Below are positions 9,593 to 18,833 of a stretch of 64,000 nt of DNA, piece by piece. Source of the DNA: Brucepastera parasyntrophica (GTDB taxonomy: Bacteria; Spirochaetota; Spirochaetia; Treponematales; Treponemataceae). Made by a program: the position numbers and the translations under genes. Position 1 is the first letter of the stretch, and every line of letters starts with the position of its first letter. Below the pieces are notes generated by a model that saw nothing but the letters and a program-made list of their open reading frames with translations, made no database searches and was not told where the DNA came from. The DNA lies in contig NZ_CP084606.1 in NCBI RefSeq assembly GCF_022376835.1, positions 3,175,033 to 3,239,032 of the forward strand. The letters run 5' to 3'.

Positions 9593-10750
9593 ATGCAGTA
9601 TAGGGTAAACCCAAAGAACAATGAAGAGATATCCGCGCTGGGCTTTGGCTGCATGCGGTTTCACAAGGACGAAAGGGAAGTGGAACGGCAAATCCGCTAT
9701 GCCATCGAGCAGGGTGTCAATTATTTTGACACGGCCTATATGTATGGAAACAGCGAAGCGATTCTGGGCAGAATTCTTTCAAAAGACGGCCTGCGCGAAA
9801 AAGTCAAAATAGCCACTAAAATGCCCTATTACATGGTCAGGAAAAATCAGGATTTCAACAGGTTTTTCAATACCGAGCTGGAACGCCTGCAAACAGATTA
9901 TATAGACTATTACCTTATGCACATGGTAACCGACCTGAAAAGCTGGCGCGGACTCTGTGATCTTGGCATAAGGGAATGGGTTGCTGAAAAAAAAAGCAGC
10001 GGCCGGATACGGAATATCGGGTTCTCATTCCATGGTGTCCAGTCTGAGTTTTTTGCCCTGCTGGATGACTATGATTGGGATTTTTGTATGATCCAGTTTA
10101 ATTATCTTGATGAATACGTTCAGGCGGGGAAGGCCGGGCTTGAATACGCAGGCAGTAAGGGAATCCCCGTCATAGTCATGGAGCCGCTGCGCGGCGGTAC
10201 TCTGGTACAAAAGCTGCCGAAAGAAGCTCTCGATCTTTTGAATCATGCACCGGTCAAGCGTTCACCAGCGGACTGGGGCTTGCGGTGGGTTCTCAATCAT
10301 CCCCAGGTACTTTGTGTACTCTCCGGCATGGGAACCCGGCAAATGGTGGAAGAAAACATAGCCACTGCTTCGGATGCATATCCGGATAAACTGACGGAAG
10401 AAGAACTGACTCTGTACACCGGGGTACGCGATGCAATCCGGGCGGCTACAAAAGTATCCTGCACCGGCTGCGGGTATTGCATGCCCTGCCCGAAAGATGT
10501 CAATATCCCCATGTGTTTTTCCAGCCTGAATGATACCATGATAAAAGGGAAAATAATGAGCCTGTATTGGTATATCCTCATGACAGCGGAACACAATGCG
10601 TCTTTATGTGTACAATGCGGTAAATGCGAAAGCCATTGTCCCCAGGCAATCCCGATACGCGAAAAAATGAAACAGGTCCAAAGGGAACTCGAGGGATTCC
10701 CGTACAAACCTATGCGGTTTATTCTTGAGAGAGTGTTAAATAAGGTATAA
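9593..10750 (+). CDS. Aldo/keto reductase with C-terminal ferredoxin-like cysteine motifs
   Basis: An AKR TIM barrel of about 300 residues with the catalytic tetrad visible as Asp46, Tyr51, Lys76 and His110 (FDTAYMYG, ATKMPYY, YLMHMV). It is followed by two cysteine clusters (CTGCGYCMPCPKDVNIPMC and CVQCGKCESHCPQ) that look like 4Fe-4S sites. This architecture is common in anaerobes and implies electron transfer between a cluster and NADP(H) or a bound substrate; the substrate is unknown. The ATG at 9593 is chosen because GGAGGA lies just upstream; an earlier in-frame GTG at 9566 overlaps the nitroreductase gene. The protein has 385 residues. Confidence 0.88.
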   Translation: MQYRVNPKNNEEISALGFGCMRFHKDEREVERQIRYAIEQGVNYFDTAYMYGNSEAILGRILSKDGLREKVKIATKMPYYMVRKNQDFNRFFNTELERLQTDYIDYYLMHMVTDLKSWRGLCDLGIREWVAEKKSSGRIRNIGFSFHGVQSEFFALLDDYDWDFCMIQFNYLDEYVQAGKAGLEYAGSKGIPVIVMEPLRGGTLVQKLPKEALDLLNHAPVKRSPADWGLRWVLNHPQVLCVLSGMGTRQMVEENIATASDAYPDKLTEEELTLYTGVRDAIRAATKVSCTGCGYCMPCPKDVNIPMCFSSLNDTMIKGKIMSLYWYILMTAEHNASLCVQCGKCESHCPQAIPIREKMKQVQRELEGFPYKPMRFILERVLNKV

Positions 10751-10919
10751 TACAGTTAAAGGAAAAAACGGCGTTGAAAGTACATTCCTGCCGTACCGGT
10801 GCAAAACATGTCTTTTGCTTTGATATAATGAATAGTTCGATCTGTACGCCGGCATATTGTCTCAATTTTAGAAAAATATTGGCTGCATTTTGGATACACA
10901 GGGGTTTTTCAAAGTACAT

Positions 10920-10942
10920 AAGTCCTTATGTTATAAGGACTT
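10920..10942. terminator. 10-bp perfect hairpin beyond tRNA-Lys
   Basis: Arms AAGTCCTTAT (10920-10929) and 10933-10942 around GTT. It lies 6 bp past the 3' end of the minus-strand tRNA-Lys and may end that transcript, though no strong T run follows. Confidence 0.45.
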
Positions 10943-10948
10943 AACATT

Positions 10949-11021
10949 TGAGCCATGAAGGGATCGAACCTTCGACCCACAGATTAAGAGTCTGTTGCTC
11001 TACCAGCTGAGCTAATGGCCC
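10949..11021 (-). tRNA. tRNA-Lys (anticodon CTT)
   Basis: Reads GGGCCAT on the minus strand with a complementary 3' acceptor strand (one G-T pair) and discriminator A. The D-arm TAGCTCAGCTGGTAGAGC and T-arm GGTTCGATCC are normal. The anticodon loop is CTCTTAA between ACAGA and TCTGT, giving anticodon CTT. The 3' CCA is not encoded. Confidence 0.95.
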
Positions 11022-11042
11022 GTTTCTAATAACGATAGAAGC

Positions 11043-11071
11043 ATATTATAGTATTATAACTAAAAAGTCAA
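11043..11071 (-). promoter_or_regulatory. Promoter of tRNA-Lys
   Basis: Minus strand TTGACT (11066-11071), 17-base spacer, TAATAT (11043-11048), 21 bp before the tRNA. This is a near-consensus housekeeping sigma-70 promoter. The tRNA-Met and tRNA-His promoters share the TTGACT hexamer and 17-base spacing. Confidence 0.8.
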
Positions 11072-11353
11072 TAATTTTATCAGGGACCGGTACTTTAAAA
11101 TGCTGAAGCCTTAATCCCAATAAAAACACGGCAATAGAAAAAATAATGGCTTATATCTTCTTTAAAAGGGATATGATAATTCATAAAAAACTTGATGGTA
11201 AGGGCAGAGAAGGAATTCAGGATTTCCCGGTATAACAGTAACTGCCGCAAAATACAACTGACAGCTTGTTTTCTGAAATACTTCTGTTTTTATGGAACAC
11301 ACCGGTTCCGGCAAACGACTTGTCCGGTAAGGTCAAGCCGTTTGCGGCGGAAA

Positions 11354-11381
11354 CTGTCCGGAAACCGAAGTTTCCGGACAG
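11354..11381 (-). terminator. UUCG-capped hairpin after the outer-membrane gene pair
   Basis: Perfect 12-bp arms (11354-11365, 11370-11381) lie 9 bp beyond the stop at 11391. On the minus strand the loop is TTCG closed by C-G, the extra-stable UUCG tetraloop, which suggests it folds in the minus-strand transcript. The T run after it is weak (AGTTTCC), so it may protect the 3' end rather than terminate. On the plus strand a T-rich tract follows about 5 bases after the arm. Confidence 0.55.
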
Positions 11382-11390
11382 CCCGGGTTT

Positions 11391-12689
11391 TTATTTTTTG
11401 ATCGTAGCCATAATACTGAAAGTTGTTGAAAGGAAATCATATGTGGTTGCTGTCGCGGGCGTATTGCCAAAGCTGCTTGATAATTGCATATCAAGTGAAA
11501 AAGCCGGAGTAATATTAAGCGTGCCGCCGATACGTGCAGAGGGAGTCAGCCTGGTCCATGAATGTGACTTTGACTCGGTTTCCGGTGTTCCGTCATCCTT
11601 AGTATTAGTGTAGGTATAGTAGGGGAGTGTCAGCGACAGTCCTCCGTTTAAAGTAAATACTTCTGGTTTGACCTTAAATGAAAATCCTGCTCCTATACTT
11701 GGCGCTACATAGGCGCTGAAGTAGGTTTGAGTATCGCCTTTAACACTGGTTGTTGAGCCGGGCATTTCTGTAACAGTCGTCGGCGTCTCTTTTGCGGAAG
11801 TCAGTGTGACATACAGATTCGCGGCAATTCCCGATGAAAAACGTTCATTCATTTCATAAATATACCTGTATCTGAAGGACAGTCCGTTTATCATATTGGA
11901 ACTGTCGATTTCACCCGAGACTGTTGTATTGCCGATAACCATTTCACCGTTAGAACTTGGATAAATAACAAAGGCGGGCAGATAATAGAATGAAAGAATC
12001 GACTGACCTTTTCCTTTCCGTTCAAGTTCAAAGTCTGTGCCTAATCTGAAACTCAGTGTTGAAAGGTTTCCGTTCGTCAGTATGTAATCATCTGAATTGG
12101 TAGCGCTGTATTTTACCTTGTTCATTGCCAGATAGTATTCCACGCCCGCTTCGGGTTTCAGTAGTCCGCCGCCCAGTCCAAAGTTTTTTCCCCAGGTCAG
12201 CCCGATGCGAATATCTCCTGTGGTTGTATCAGTGACATTTACGCCTGTTTCGTCCGTATCCGTTCCGAGGCCGGTTAAGCCGATATCCAGACGGAACGCG
12301 CCGAATATGTCATTTCCCCAGAGGGCTGCAATATAATTCCCCCACAGAATACCGGTATCTGCCGGGTCCTGCCTGACGGAGGTTCCCGCTGTCTCAACTG
12401 TCGTTTTGGCGGAATTTCCGCTCAGCAGGTTCCCGCTGTAATAAAGCCCGATATAATTGTTTCCGAAGTTTTTCGCGAAACCAGCGGTAAGGCTGTCGGC
12501 AAATCTGATGAATGAAAAGAAATTTTCCATCTCAACCTTTTTAAAGTCATTAACATCCATATAGAAATCCGTATCGGTTTCAATAACCGTTGCGGTGGAT
12601 GAATTTGTATAAGAAGACTGCGCAGTCAGCGGCGCCGTAAAAACAAATATGCTTAATATTGCGCAAAGTAAATATATGTGCGATTTCAT
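11391..12689 (-). CDS. Predicted outer-membrane beta-barrel protein, paralogue of the next gene
   Basis: A 432-residue protein with a signal peptide (AILSIFVFTAPLTAQS) and a body of alternating beta strands ending FSIMATIKK, typical of spirochaete outer-membrane barrels. It aligns along its length with the product of 12708-14096. Shared blocks include the NNYIGLYYSG type, QDPADTGI followed by W, and LDIGLTGL, plus a C-terminal half of aromatic strands. The two genes are in tandem, 18 bp apart, and probably form one transcript. No named family is recognised and the pore function is inferred from its pattern only. Confidence 0.7.
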   Translation of the reverse strand: MKSHIYLLCAILSIFVFTAPLTAQSSYTNSSTATVIETDTDFYMDVNDFKKVEMENFFSFIRFADSLTAGFAKNFGNNYIGLYYSGNLLSGNSAKTTVETAGTSVRQDPADTGILWGNYIAALWGNDIFGAFRLDIGLTGLGTDTDETGVNVTDTTTGDIRIGLTWGKNFGLGGGLLKPEAGVEYYLAMNKVKYSATNSDDYILTNGNLSTLSFRLGTDFELERKGKGQSILSFYYLPAFVIYPSSNGEMVIGNTTVSGEIDSSNMINGLSFRYRYIYEMNERFSSGIAANLYVTLTSAKETPTTVTEMPGSTTSVKGDTQTYFSAYVAPSIGAGFSFKVKPEVFTLNGGLSLTLPYYTYTNTKDDGTPETESKSHSWTRLTPSARIGGTLNITPAFSLDMQLSSSFGNTPATATTYDFLSTTFSIMATIKK

Positions 12690-12707
12690 GTTTTTCCCTC
12701 CTTTCTC

Positions 12708-14096
12708 TTACATTTTCAGTGTCGCGATAAGCGATATGCGGGAAAGATCAATATAGCTGTTTCTGGCGTTATTATTGCCTATATTGAAATACGAACACAG
12801 ATCAAAGGCAAAGTACTCATTTATATTGAATGTAGCGCCCGCGCTGACCGTTGTGCTGAAGCCGTCCCATGTATGGGTTTTTGTCGTGGTGACTATATCC
12901 GCCGCCTCGTCATTTTCTTCTTCCGATGTATATGTATAGGTCGGTATGCGCAGGGAGAATCCGGCGTTGAGGCTGAATACTTCCGGCTTGACCCAGTACA
13001 TAAAGGCCCCGCTTACGGAAGGACGGATTGTCATGCTGAATTCTTTTATAACCGGTTCTTCGTTCAGTATCGTACTCCCTACTTTTGTTACGTCCGCAGT
13101 TTCCTGGGAAAAGATAACCGCCTGGCCGTCAATACTGAAACCTGCCGAAAAACGTTCGGAAACGGTAAATGTTTTTTTATACCTCAGATTGATATAATGT
13201 CTCATATCCTTTGAGCCGTCATTTGTTCCGATCGTCGGATCTCCTCCGGCGGCAAGTTTGTTTTCCTCATAAAAATCAGGATAGAAATAATACAGCAGAC
13301 GGTAATCCGCGGAAAAAACGGATACCGAGTTATCTTCTTTCACGGATTCAAAAGCCACGCCGGCAATTGCCTGGAGAATGGAGCGGGTCCCGTAAAACGT
13401 CGCTCCGCTGTAATAACCGTATTCCGTATCCGTATCGGTTCCGGCCGCCGTAGTTGTTTCGGTTTCGATTTTATTCATATCCAGATAATACGCGGCGCCG
13501 ATTTTCGGTTTGAATACAATACTTCCCATGTTGAGACTGTGTCCCCAGGTCAGTCCGAAATTCATTGCGCCGGTTGTGGTCACTGTTTTTACCGAGTCTG
13601 TTGTTGTGGTTTCAACCAGGTCCGTATCTTTATCCAGTCCCAGAATGCCTATATCAAGTTTGATGCCGCCAAGCACTTCATTCCCGAAGAGAATCGCGAA
13701 TGTATTGTCCCAGGTTATTCCGGTGTCGGCCGGGTCCTGCTGGAGCGTCGTGCCGCCGGTGGTGGTAAAATATGTATTGCTGTTACCAAACCACATGGAG
13801 CCGTTATAGAAAAGCCCCAGATAGTTATTGCCCAGACGCTGCGCATAACCTGCCGAAAAGGTCGGATTATTCTGGTTATAGGCCGCTCCGGTAAAGGCAA
13901 ACCGTTTTTCCATATCTATTGTGGAAAAATAATTTACGTCAATAATTGAGTCCACATCATTTCTGAATATACCGAAGGTCGATCTGTTCAGATTTGATAC
14001 TGTGGAAACCTGCGGGTCCCTTTCCTGGGCGGACAGGGCCGGCAAAAAAAATACTGCCATTAGTAATATACCAGACAGCAATATCCGAATTTTCAT
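12708..14096 (-). CDS. Predicted outer-membrane beta-barrel protein, first of a tandem pair
   Basis: A 462-residue protein with a signal peptide (ILLSGILLMAVFFLPALSAQ) and a beta-rich body ending ISLIATLKM. Blocks NNYLGLFYNGSMWFGNS, LQQDPADTGITW and GGIKLDIGILGL match the downstream paralogue, so the pair arose by duplication. Loops rich in Thr, Asp and Glu differ most between the two, as expected for surface loops. AAGGGG precedes the ATG. A role as porin or adhesin is plausible but not shown. Confidence 0.7.
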   Translation of the reverse strand: MKIRILLSGILLMAVFFLPALSAQERDPQVSTVSNLNRSTFGIFRNDVDSIIDVNYFSTIDMEKRFAFTGAAYNQNNPTFSAGYAQRLGNNYLGLFYNGSMWFGNSNTYFTTTGGTTLQQDPADTGITWDNTFAILFGNEVLGGIKLDIGILGLDKDTDLVETTTTDSVKTVTTTGAMNFGLTWGHSLNMGSIVFKPKIGAAYYLDMNKIETETTTAAGTDTDTEYGYYSGATFYGTRSILQAIAGVAFESVKEDNSVSVFSADYRLLYYFYPDFYEENKLAAGGDPTIGTNDGSKDMRHYINLRYKKTFTVSERFSAGFSIDGQAVIFSQETADVTKVGSTILNEEPVIKEFSMTIRPSVSGAFMYWVKPEVFSLNAGFSLRIPTYTYTSEEENDEAADIVTTTKTHTWDGFSTTVSAGATFNINEYFAFDLCSYFNIGNNNARNSYIDLSRISLIATLKM

Positions 14097-14266
14097 ACAT
14101 TACCCCTTACATATCAAAAATATAAGGCATCCCGGCTATTGGAGATGCCACTGAATACAGTATAGCAGGTTTTTTCCAAAAAAAAGGGAAAAAAACAACT
14201 CGGAAGGAAAAAAATTACAATATTTCAGACTCAAAAAATATTTTGTGAAAACCAATACATTTTTTT

Positions 14267-14340
14267 TGCGCCCGACACGGCTCGAACGTGCGACCTACAG
14301 ATTCGAAGTCTGTTGCTCTATCCAACTGAGCTACGGGCGC
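14267..14340 (-). tRNA. tRNA-Arg (anticodon TCG)
   Basis: Acceptor GCGCCCG pairs with CGGGCGC, discriminator A. The anticodon loop CTTCGAA sits between ACAGA and TCTGT, giving TCG. D-arm and T-arm are standard (GGATAGAGC, GTTCGAGCC). CCA is not encoded. Confidence 0.95.
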
Positions 14341-14372
14341 GATTTTCTATGAAAATACGGCTTGAAAACAGA

Positions 14373-14400
14373 AAAGGGCTTCCATGAGGAGGCCCTTTTT
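14373..14400. terminator. Terminator-like hairpin between tRNA-His and tRNA-Arg
   Basis: GGGCTTCC (14376-14383) pairs with GGAGGCCC (14388-14395) around ATGA, followed by TTTTT on the plus strand. Read on the minus strand the stem has one mismatch and is followed by TTTTC. It could attenuate the tRNA-His transcript before tRNA-Arg. Confidence 0.5.
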
Positions 14401-14402
14401 CG

Positions 14403-14475
14403 GGTGCCTGATGGGGTTCGAACCCACGACAACCAGATCCACAATCTGGCGCTCTACCGCTGAACTACAGGCACC
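14403..14475 (-). tRNA. tRNA-His (anticodon GTG)
   Basis: The anticodon loop TTGTGGA lies between CCAGA and TCTGG, giving GTG. The 5' end carries the extra G facing C at the discriminator position, the tRNA-His identity feature, making an 8-bp acceptor. The T-arm GTGGGTTCGAACCC is standard. CCA is not encoded. Confidence 0.95.
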
Positions 14476-14490
14476 ATAAACAATGAAGCA

Positions 14491-14519
14491 ATCTTGCCAG
14501 ATGATAGAAAAAAAGTCAA
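14491..14519 (-). promoter_or_regulatory. Promoter of tRNA-His
   Basis: Minus strand TTGACT (14514-14519), 17-base spacer, CAAGAT (14491-14496), 15 bp before the tRNA. The -10 is weaker than in the other tRNA promoters of this window. Confidence 0.55.
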
Positions 14520-14585
14520 GAATAGCCCTCTTTTCAATTCAGTTCCTGCGCGGAAATCCGATAATGAATTGAAGGAGTGTATAAA

Positions 14586-15083
14586 ATGGAGCAGCAGACA
14601 GACAATTCAGCTTTTCTTGAGGATATATTACAGAAAGAAATTTCCATTTTAACTGATTTATATGCCTGCCAGAAACGCATGTATGAATGTGTCCTGGCCC
14701 GTGACTGGGTTGAACTCCAGAAAGAAACAGCCCGCTCCGAGAATTTCGCGGTTATCTTCCTCGATATGGATGAACAGCGGATTGAAACCGCCCGGAAAAT
14801 AAAGCCGGAAGCTGAAGGTTCCCGCGATTTTTATTCAGTGACCGCGGAACTTCCGGAAGACGACCGGACCCGGATAAACGCCATGTTCCGTGAAGTAAAG
14901 CGGCTTCTTCTTCTTTCAAAAACTGAAAACGAAGTTTTCAATACCTATGTAACTAATGCCCGTTCCGTTATAAACGGAATGCTTGAAACCGTTATGCCTT
15001 CCCGCCGGAATAAGACATACAACAGGCGGGGAGATCTTTTGACAGCTCATGTGGAAAGTCTGCTGTTAAACCGTTCATTTTAA
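14586..15083 (+). CDS. flgN: FlgN-family flagellar export chaperone
   Basis: A 165-residue, almost wholly helical protein directly upstream of flgK, the usual place of FlgN, the chaperone that escorts FlgK and FlgL to the export apparatus. It has the long N-terminal helix pattern (LEDILQKEISILTDLYACQKRMYECVL) and a C-terminal helix with NARSVINGML. The ATG at 14586 is preferred over an upstream GTG at 14577 because that GTG overlaps the GAAGGAG ribosome-binding site. It lies 10 bp before flgK and is presumably cotranscribed. Confidence 0.8.
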   Translation: MEQQTDNSAFLEDILQKEISILTDLYACQKRMYECVLARDWVELQKETARSENFAVIFLDMDEQRIETARKIKPEAEGSRDFYSVTAELPEDDRTRINAMFREVKRLLLLSKTENEVFNTYVTNARSVINGMLETVMPSRRNKTYNRRGDLLTAHVESLLLNRSF

Positions 15084-15093
15084 GGAGAAACGA

Positions 15094-16971
15094 ATGTCGA
15101 CTTTTTCAGGAATTGAAATGGGAAAAAGGAGTCTCTTTGCCCACCAGCAGGCGATACAGACAGCCGGACATAATCTTTCCAACGCATCAACTGAAGGATA
15201 TACACGCCAGCGTGTTGATTTAAAGGCCACGGATCCCCTGTACCGTCCCGATCTCAGCAGGGCCGAAACGCCGGGCCAGCTCGGGCAGGGCGTTTCAGTG
15301 GAATCGATCCGCCGCCTGCGCGATACGCTTCTTGACCAGCGAATTTTCGCACAGACAAACGGGGAAGGGTACTGGCAAACCAGAAACAACTACATTCTGA
15401 TGATGGAGCAGGTTTACAATGAGCCTGCCGATATTTCCCTGCGAACGCGAATGGACCAGTTCTGGGACTCATGGGAAGAACTTGCTCTGTATCCGGAATC
15501 AAAAAGCGCCCGCCAGGTAGTACTGAGCCGGGGTGAAACCCTTGTTGACGCTATTCACCAGCAGTATAAGGGTTTGAGGGGAATCGGGGATATATTGAAC
15601 GGCGATATTGAAGCCGTAACCCGCCAGGTAAATGATTTAAGCCGTCAGATTGCCGATCTGAACGGCGAAATTGTCAAAGTTAAGGCCATGGGCGATAATC
15701 CCAATGACTTAATGGACAGGCGGGATCTTCTGGTGGAAAAACTTTCCAGCCTGATAAACATAACCGTAGACAGCCGCGATACTGATGAAGAATATGTTAT
15801 TCACACTTCCGGATATGAACTGGTCCAGGGAATGAATTACCGCGCCTTCAGTGTGCAGTCCGGTTTTGAAAACGAGGGTTATGGAGATGTTGTCTGGGCG
15901 GATAACGGTCAGCGGGCCTATTTTACAGGCGGCAAGCTCGGGGCGCTTATCGAGCTTCGCGATGTCGATGTCCGTTCGGAAATCCAGAACCTTGACACCA
16001 TGACCATGAATTTTGTCGACCTTGTCAATGATATTCACTATGACGGAATGGGCACAAACGGTAAATCAGGAATCAATTTCTTTGTAGAACAGGCTTTTAT
16101 TAATAATGTCGCCGGAAATTATGACCGGAATGGGGACGGCGAATATGATTCATCATATATTTTCCGCATAACGGGCGGAAATAAACTGTCCGGCCGGGAA
16201 CAGATAGGACTGGCCGGTGAAATCACGCTTTCCGCCGCGGAAGGAAATGTCCAGGTACCTTACTATCCTACCGATATGGTCTCGGATGTCGTAGCCCGCA
16301 TAAATAATTCCGGCGCAGAAGTCGTTGCCAGCCTTGACCGGGACGGACGCCTTGTTCTGAAAGGCACGGTAGCTGACGGACGTGAAAATCCTGACTTCGT
16401 AATCCGCTATATGGAAGACTCGGGGCGGTTTCTTGCAGGATATGCGGGAGTGCTTGCCGGTTCCGGGCCTGAAAATGCCTATACCTGGGAACAGGCTGAC
16501 GCCGTTAACCTGCTTGCGGGAGAAAATATCCAGTTCGCAGTTTCCCCGATCGCCCATCCTTCCGGCTGGATAGAAATAAACGGAGCCATTAAATCCGATA
16601 TACAGACAATTGCCGCGGGTTTCGCGGAATCTGACGGCACTGTTTTTCCCGGAGATAACCGGGTCGCTGTCGCGATCGCACAAATCCGCAATACTGCCGT
16701 TATGGTCGGCAACAGCCGGACCTTTGATGATTTTTTCTCGGAAGCGGTGACTAATATCGGCCTCAAGGGCGAGCAGGCATCCCGCTCCCTGGAAACACAG
16801 ATCGCAATTATGAAAGAACTCCGGGATATGCGTGACTCCGTTTCCGGAGTAAATGTTGATGAAGAACTTGCTGATATTATCAAATTTCAGCACGGCTATA
16901 ATGCCGCGGCAAAATTCATTGCTACGATTAATGAAATGCTTGATACCATAATAAACCGGATGGGTGTATAA
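15094..16971 (+). CDS. flgK: Flagellar hook-associated protein 1
   Basis: A 625-residue protein that joins hook and filament. The N-terminal motif GKRSLFAHQQAIQTAGHNLSNASTEGYTRQRV and the C-terminal GVNVDEELADIIKFQHGYNAAAKFIATINEMLDTII are the conserved rod-like ends of FlgK that pack in the filament core. The middle holds the variable domains. RBS AAGGAG lies before the ATG. The family is usually 450-650 residues, so this is full length. Confidence 0.97.
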   Translation: MSTFSGIEMGKRSLFAHQQAIQTAGHNLSNASTEGYTRQRVDLKATDPLYRPDLSRAETPGQLGQGVSVESIRRLRDTLLDQRIFAQTNGEGYWQTRNNYILMMEQVYNEPADISLRTRMDQFWDSWEELALYPESKSARQVVLSRGETLVDAIHQQYKGLRGIGDILNGDIEAVTRQVNDLSRQIADLNGEIVKVKAMGDNPNDLMDRRDLLVEKLSSLINITVDSRDTDEEYVIHTSGYELVQGMNYRAFSVQSGFENEGYGDVVWADNGQRAYFTGGKLGALIELRDVDVRSEIQNLDTMTMNFVDLVNDIHYDGMGTNGKSGINFFVEQAFINNVAGNYDRNGDGEYDSSYIFRITGGNKLSGREQIGLAGEITLSAAEGNVQVPYYPTDMVSDVVARINNSGAEVVASLDRDGRLVLKGTVADGRENPDFVIRYMEDSGRFLAGYAGVLAGSGPENAYTWEQADAVNLLAGENIQFAVSPIAHPSGWIEINGAIKSDIQTIAAGFAESDGTVFPGDNRVAVAIAQIRNTAVMVGNSRTFDDFFSEAVTNIGLKGEQASRSLETQIAIMKELRDMRDSVSGVNVDEELADIIKFQHGYNAAAKFIATINEMLDTIINRMGV

Positions 16972-17083
16972 AGGCCGCCTTTTAAAACCCCTGTTAGGTT
17001 TTAAGTGACAGCTTGGAAAAAAATCGCCGGGTCCTTCCAAAACAAGGATTTATCAATTGGCGATTTTCTCCCCCGGATAAGAA

Positions 17084-17113
17084 AACTTCTAAAAACTTCA
17101 GTTTTTAGAAGTT
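17084..17113. repeat. 14-bp perfect inverted repeat between flgK and flgL
   Basis: Arms 17084-17097 and 17100-17113 (AACTTCTAAAAACT and its complement) are separated by only TC. They lie 24 bp before the flgL start codon. A looser pairing of AAAATCGCC (about 17024) with GGCGATTTT (17059-17067) precedes it. Together they could act as a processing or attenuation site inside the operon. Confidence 0.7.
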
Positions 17114-17136
17114 CCCTAAATAAGGAGGACGGATAA

Positions 17137-18381
17137 ATGAGACGTATAAGCTCAAATCTCCAGCATAATGACACGCAGTTTGCGCTGCGCCGCCAGGAAT
17201 CCCGGATCAATGAGGTAAATAATCAGATATCAGGTCAGAGAAAGATCCTGAACCTCCGGGACGATCCTCTTGCCGCGGGACACAGTGTCCGGTACCAGTC
17301 CTATCTGTCCCGTCTGGAACGGTTTGAAAAAAACGCAAAAACGGTAAAAGATCAGTACAGCATAACCGAGGGATATATGAATCAGTCCCTGCAGGTTATG
17401 CACCGTCTCAAGGAACTGACGGTCAGCGCCGCCACCGGAACAAATACCCCGGCCGACTTGAAAAATATGGTCGCCGAGGTCGATGAAATTCTGAAAGAAC
17501 TTGTTGCGAACGGAAACGCCATCGGCCCTGATGGGACCTATCTTTTTTCGGGAACAAAAAGCTTTACGCTTCCTTTTGAGGCCGTATACGGCGATGTTGA
17601 CGGTGCGGGAAACCCGATGATCATGCAGGTCCGGTATAACGGATCTCTCGGGGAAAAAGGCATTGAAATTGATGAACAGTCCTACATTCAGACAAACCAG
17701 CCGGGCAGCCGTACCTTCTGGGCGGAGCCCCAGTCGCTTTTTTCGGAAGTAAACGCAACTGAATATATGGTCCCGGCTGACACCACCGTTGAAATTGACG
17801 GTATAACGGTGAATCTGTATGCGGGAGACAATGTGTATGCCATTATTTCACGGATTAATGATTCCGGCGCGGCGGTAAAGGCCACGCTTGATCCTGTTAC
17901 CCAGGCTCTTAATCTTCAGACAACCGATGCCCGCCAGCTCTGGCTCCGGGATGGGGAGGGCGGCACCGTTCTTTCTTCTCTTGGGCTGGTCCGCCCGGAC
18001 CAGCGTCCTCCGAACAATATTGCGCCGTCAGTCAGACTTTCCGGAGGATCGTTGTATGATGCCGTTATTTCCCTGAGGGATTCACTGATTTCTGGTGACC
18101 AGGAAGCAATCGGCAGCAGAATCCTCGGTTCTATAGACAGCGCTACTGATAATCTCACTGTCAGGCTGGCCGAAATAGGCGCGCGCTATAACCGCTCCCA
18201 GATGACACTTGCCCGGCTTGATACCCAAATTCTTAATGTTTCCGCCGCGGAATCGCGGGAAGGCGATATTGACTTTACAAAAGCCATAACAGATCTTAAA
18301 ATGTATGAATACACGCAGCAGGCGGCTTTGAGCGTAGCAGGAAAGTTATATTCAAACACGCTTCTGAATTACATAAGGTAA
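17137..18381 (+). CDS. flgL: Flagellar hook-associated protein 3
   Basis: A 414-residue protein of the flagellin/FlgL family. It starts MRRISSNLQHNDTQFALRRQ, has the N-terminal helical core with QSLQVMHRLKELTVSAATGTNTPADL, and a C-terminal helix DIDFTKAITDLKMYEYTQQAALSVAGKLYSNTLLNYI. It is the second hook-filament junction protein. RBS AAGGAGG lies before the ATG. The fliW gene follows after 8 bp. Confidence 0.96.
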   Translation: MRRISSNLQHNDTQFALRRQESRINEVNNQISGQRKILNLRDDPLAAGHSVRYQSYLSRLERFEKNAKTVKDQYSITEGYMNQSLQVMHRLKELTVSAATGTNTPADLKNMVAEVDEILKELVANGNAIGPDGTYLFSGTKSFTLPFEAVYGDVDGAGNPMIMQVRYNGSLGEKGIEIDEQSYIQTNQPGSRTFWAEPQSLFSEVNATEYMVPADTTVEIDGITVNLYAGDNVYAIISRINDSGAAVKATLDPVTQALNLQTTDARQLWLRDGEGGTVLSSLGLVRPDQRPPNNIAPSVRLSGGSLYDAVISLRDSLISGDQEAIGSRILGSIDSATDNLTVRLAEIGARYNRSQMTLARLDTQILNVSAAESREGDIDFTKAITDLKMYEYTQQAALSVAGKLYSNTLLNYIR

Positions 18382-18389
18382 GGTGAAGA

Positions 18390-18833
18390 ATGGAAGTACA
18401 GACTAAGGCGATGGGAACCGTATCCATCGTTGAAAAACAGATAATTGAACTTGAACACGGTTTTTACGGATTTGAACAGTATCATTCTTTTGCATTGATT
18501 GATGCGGAACAAAAACCGTTTATATGGGTCCAGTCACTGGAAAATCCGGAACTGGCTTTTTTGGTGATTGATCCGTTTATTTTCCGGCCTGATTACGAAA
18601 TAGATGTGGACGATTCCCTGCTGGAACCGCTGGAAATACAATCCCCGTCGGATGTTCTGGTTTTTGTGCTGCTCACGGTCCCTTCTGACGGAAGTCCGAT
18701 TACGGCAAATCTCCAGGGCCCGCTTATTATCAACAAAAAAAATAACAAGGCGCTCCAGGCTATTCTGGTAGACCCCCGCTGGCAGACAAAGCATGATCTC
18801 GTCGCGGAAATTTCCGCAAAGCGGGGGTCCTGA
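18390..18833 (+). CDS. fliW: Flagellar assembly factor FliW
   Basis: A 147-residue FliW protein (motifs [59 protein letters not shown]). Known from other bacteria to bind CsrA, and also flagellin, so that flagellin translation follows filament assembly. It overlaps the csrA start by one base (TGATG), so the two are translationally coupled. That coupling and the neighbouring flagellin genes support the same switch here. Confidence 0.97.
   Translation: MEVQTKAMGTVSIVEKQIIELEHGFYGFEQYHSFALIDAEQKPFIWVQSLENPELAFLVIDPFIFRPDYEIDVDDSLLEPLEIQSPSDVLVFVLLTVPSDGSPITANLQGPLIINKKNNKALQAILVDPRWQTKHDLVAEISAKRGS

Larger units (their letters stand above)
10751..11390. other. Intergenic region holding tRNA-Lys and hairpins
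   Basis: No protein gene is supported here. It contains a 10-bp hairpin at 10920-10942, tRNA-Lys with its promoter (10949-11071) and the hairpin at 11354-11381. Nothing further was seen between 11072 and 11353. Confidence 0.6.

Noticed and set aside
14477..14506. Possible sigma-28 promoter before flgN (TAAACAAT then GCCAGAT)
   Set aside because: The second block has an inserted base against GCCGATAA and the region already fits the tRNA-His promoter on the other strand. Too weak to list.
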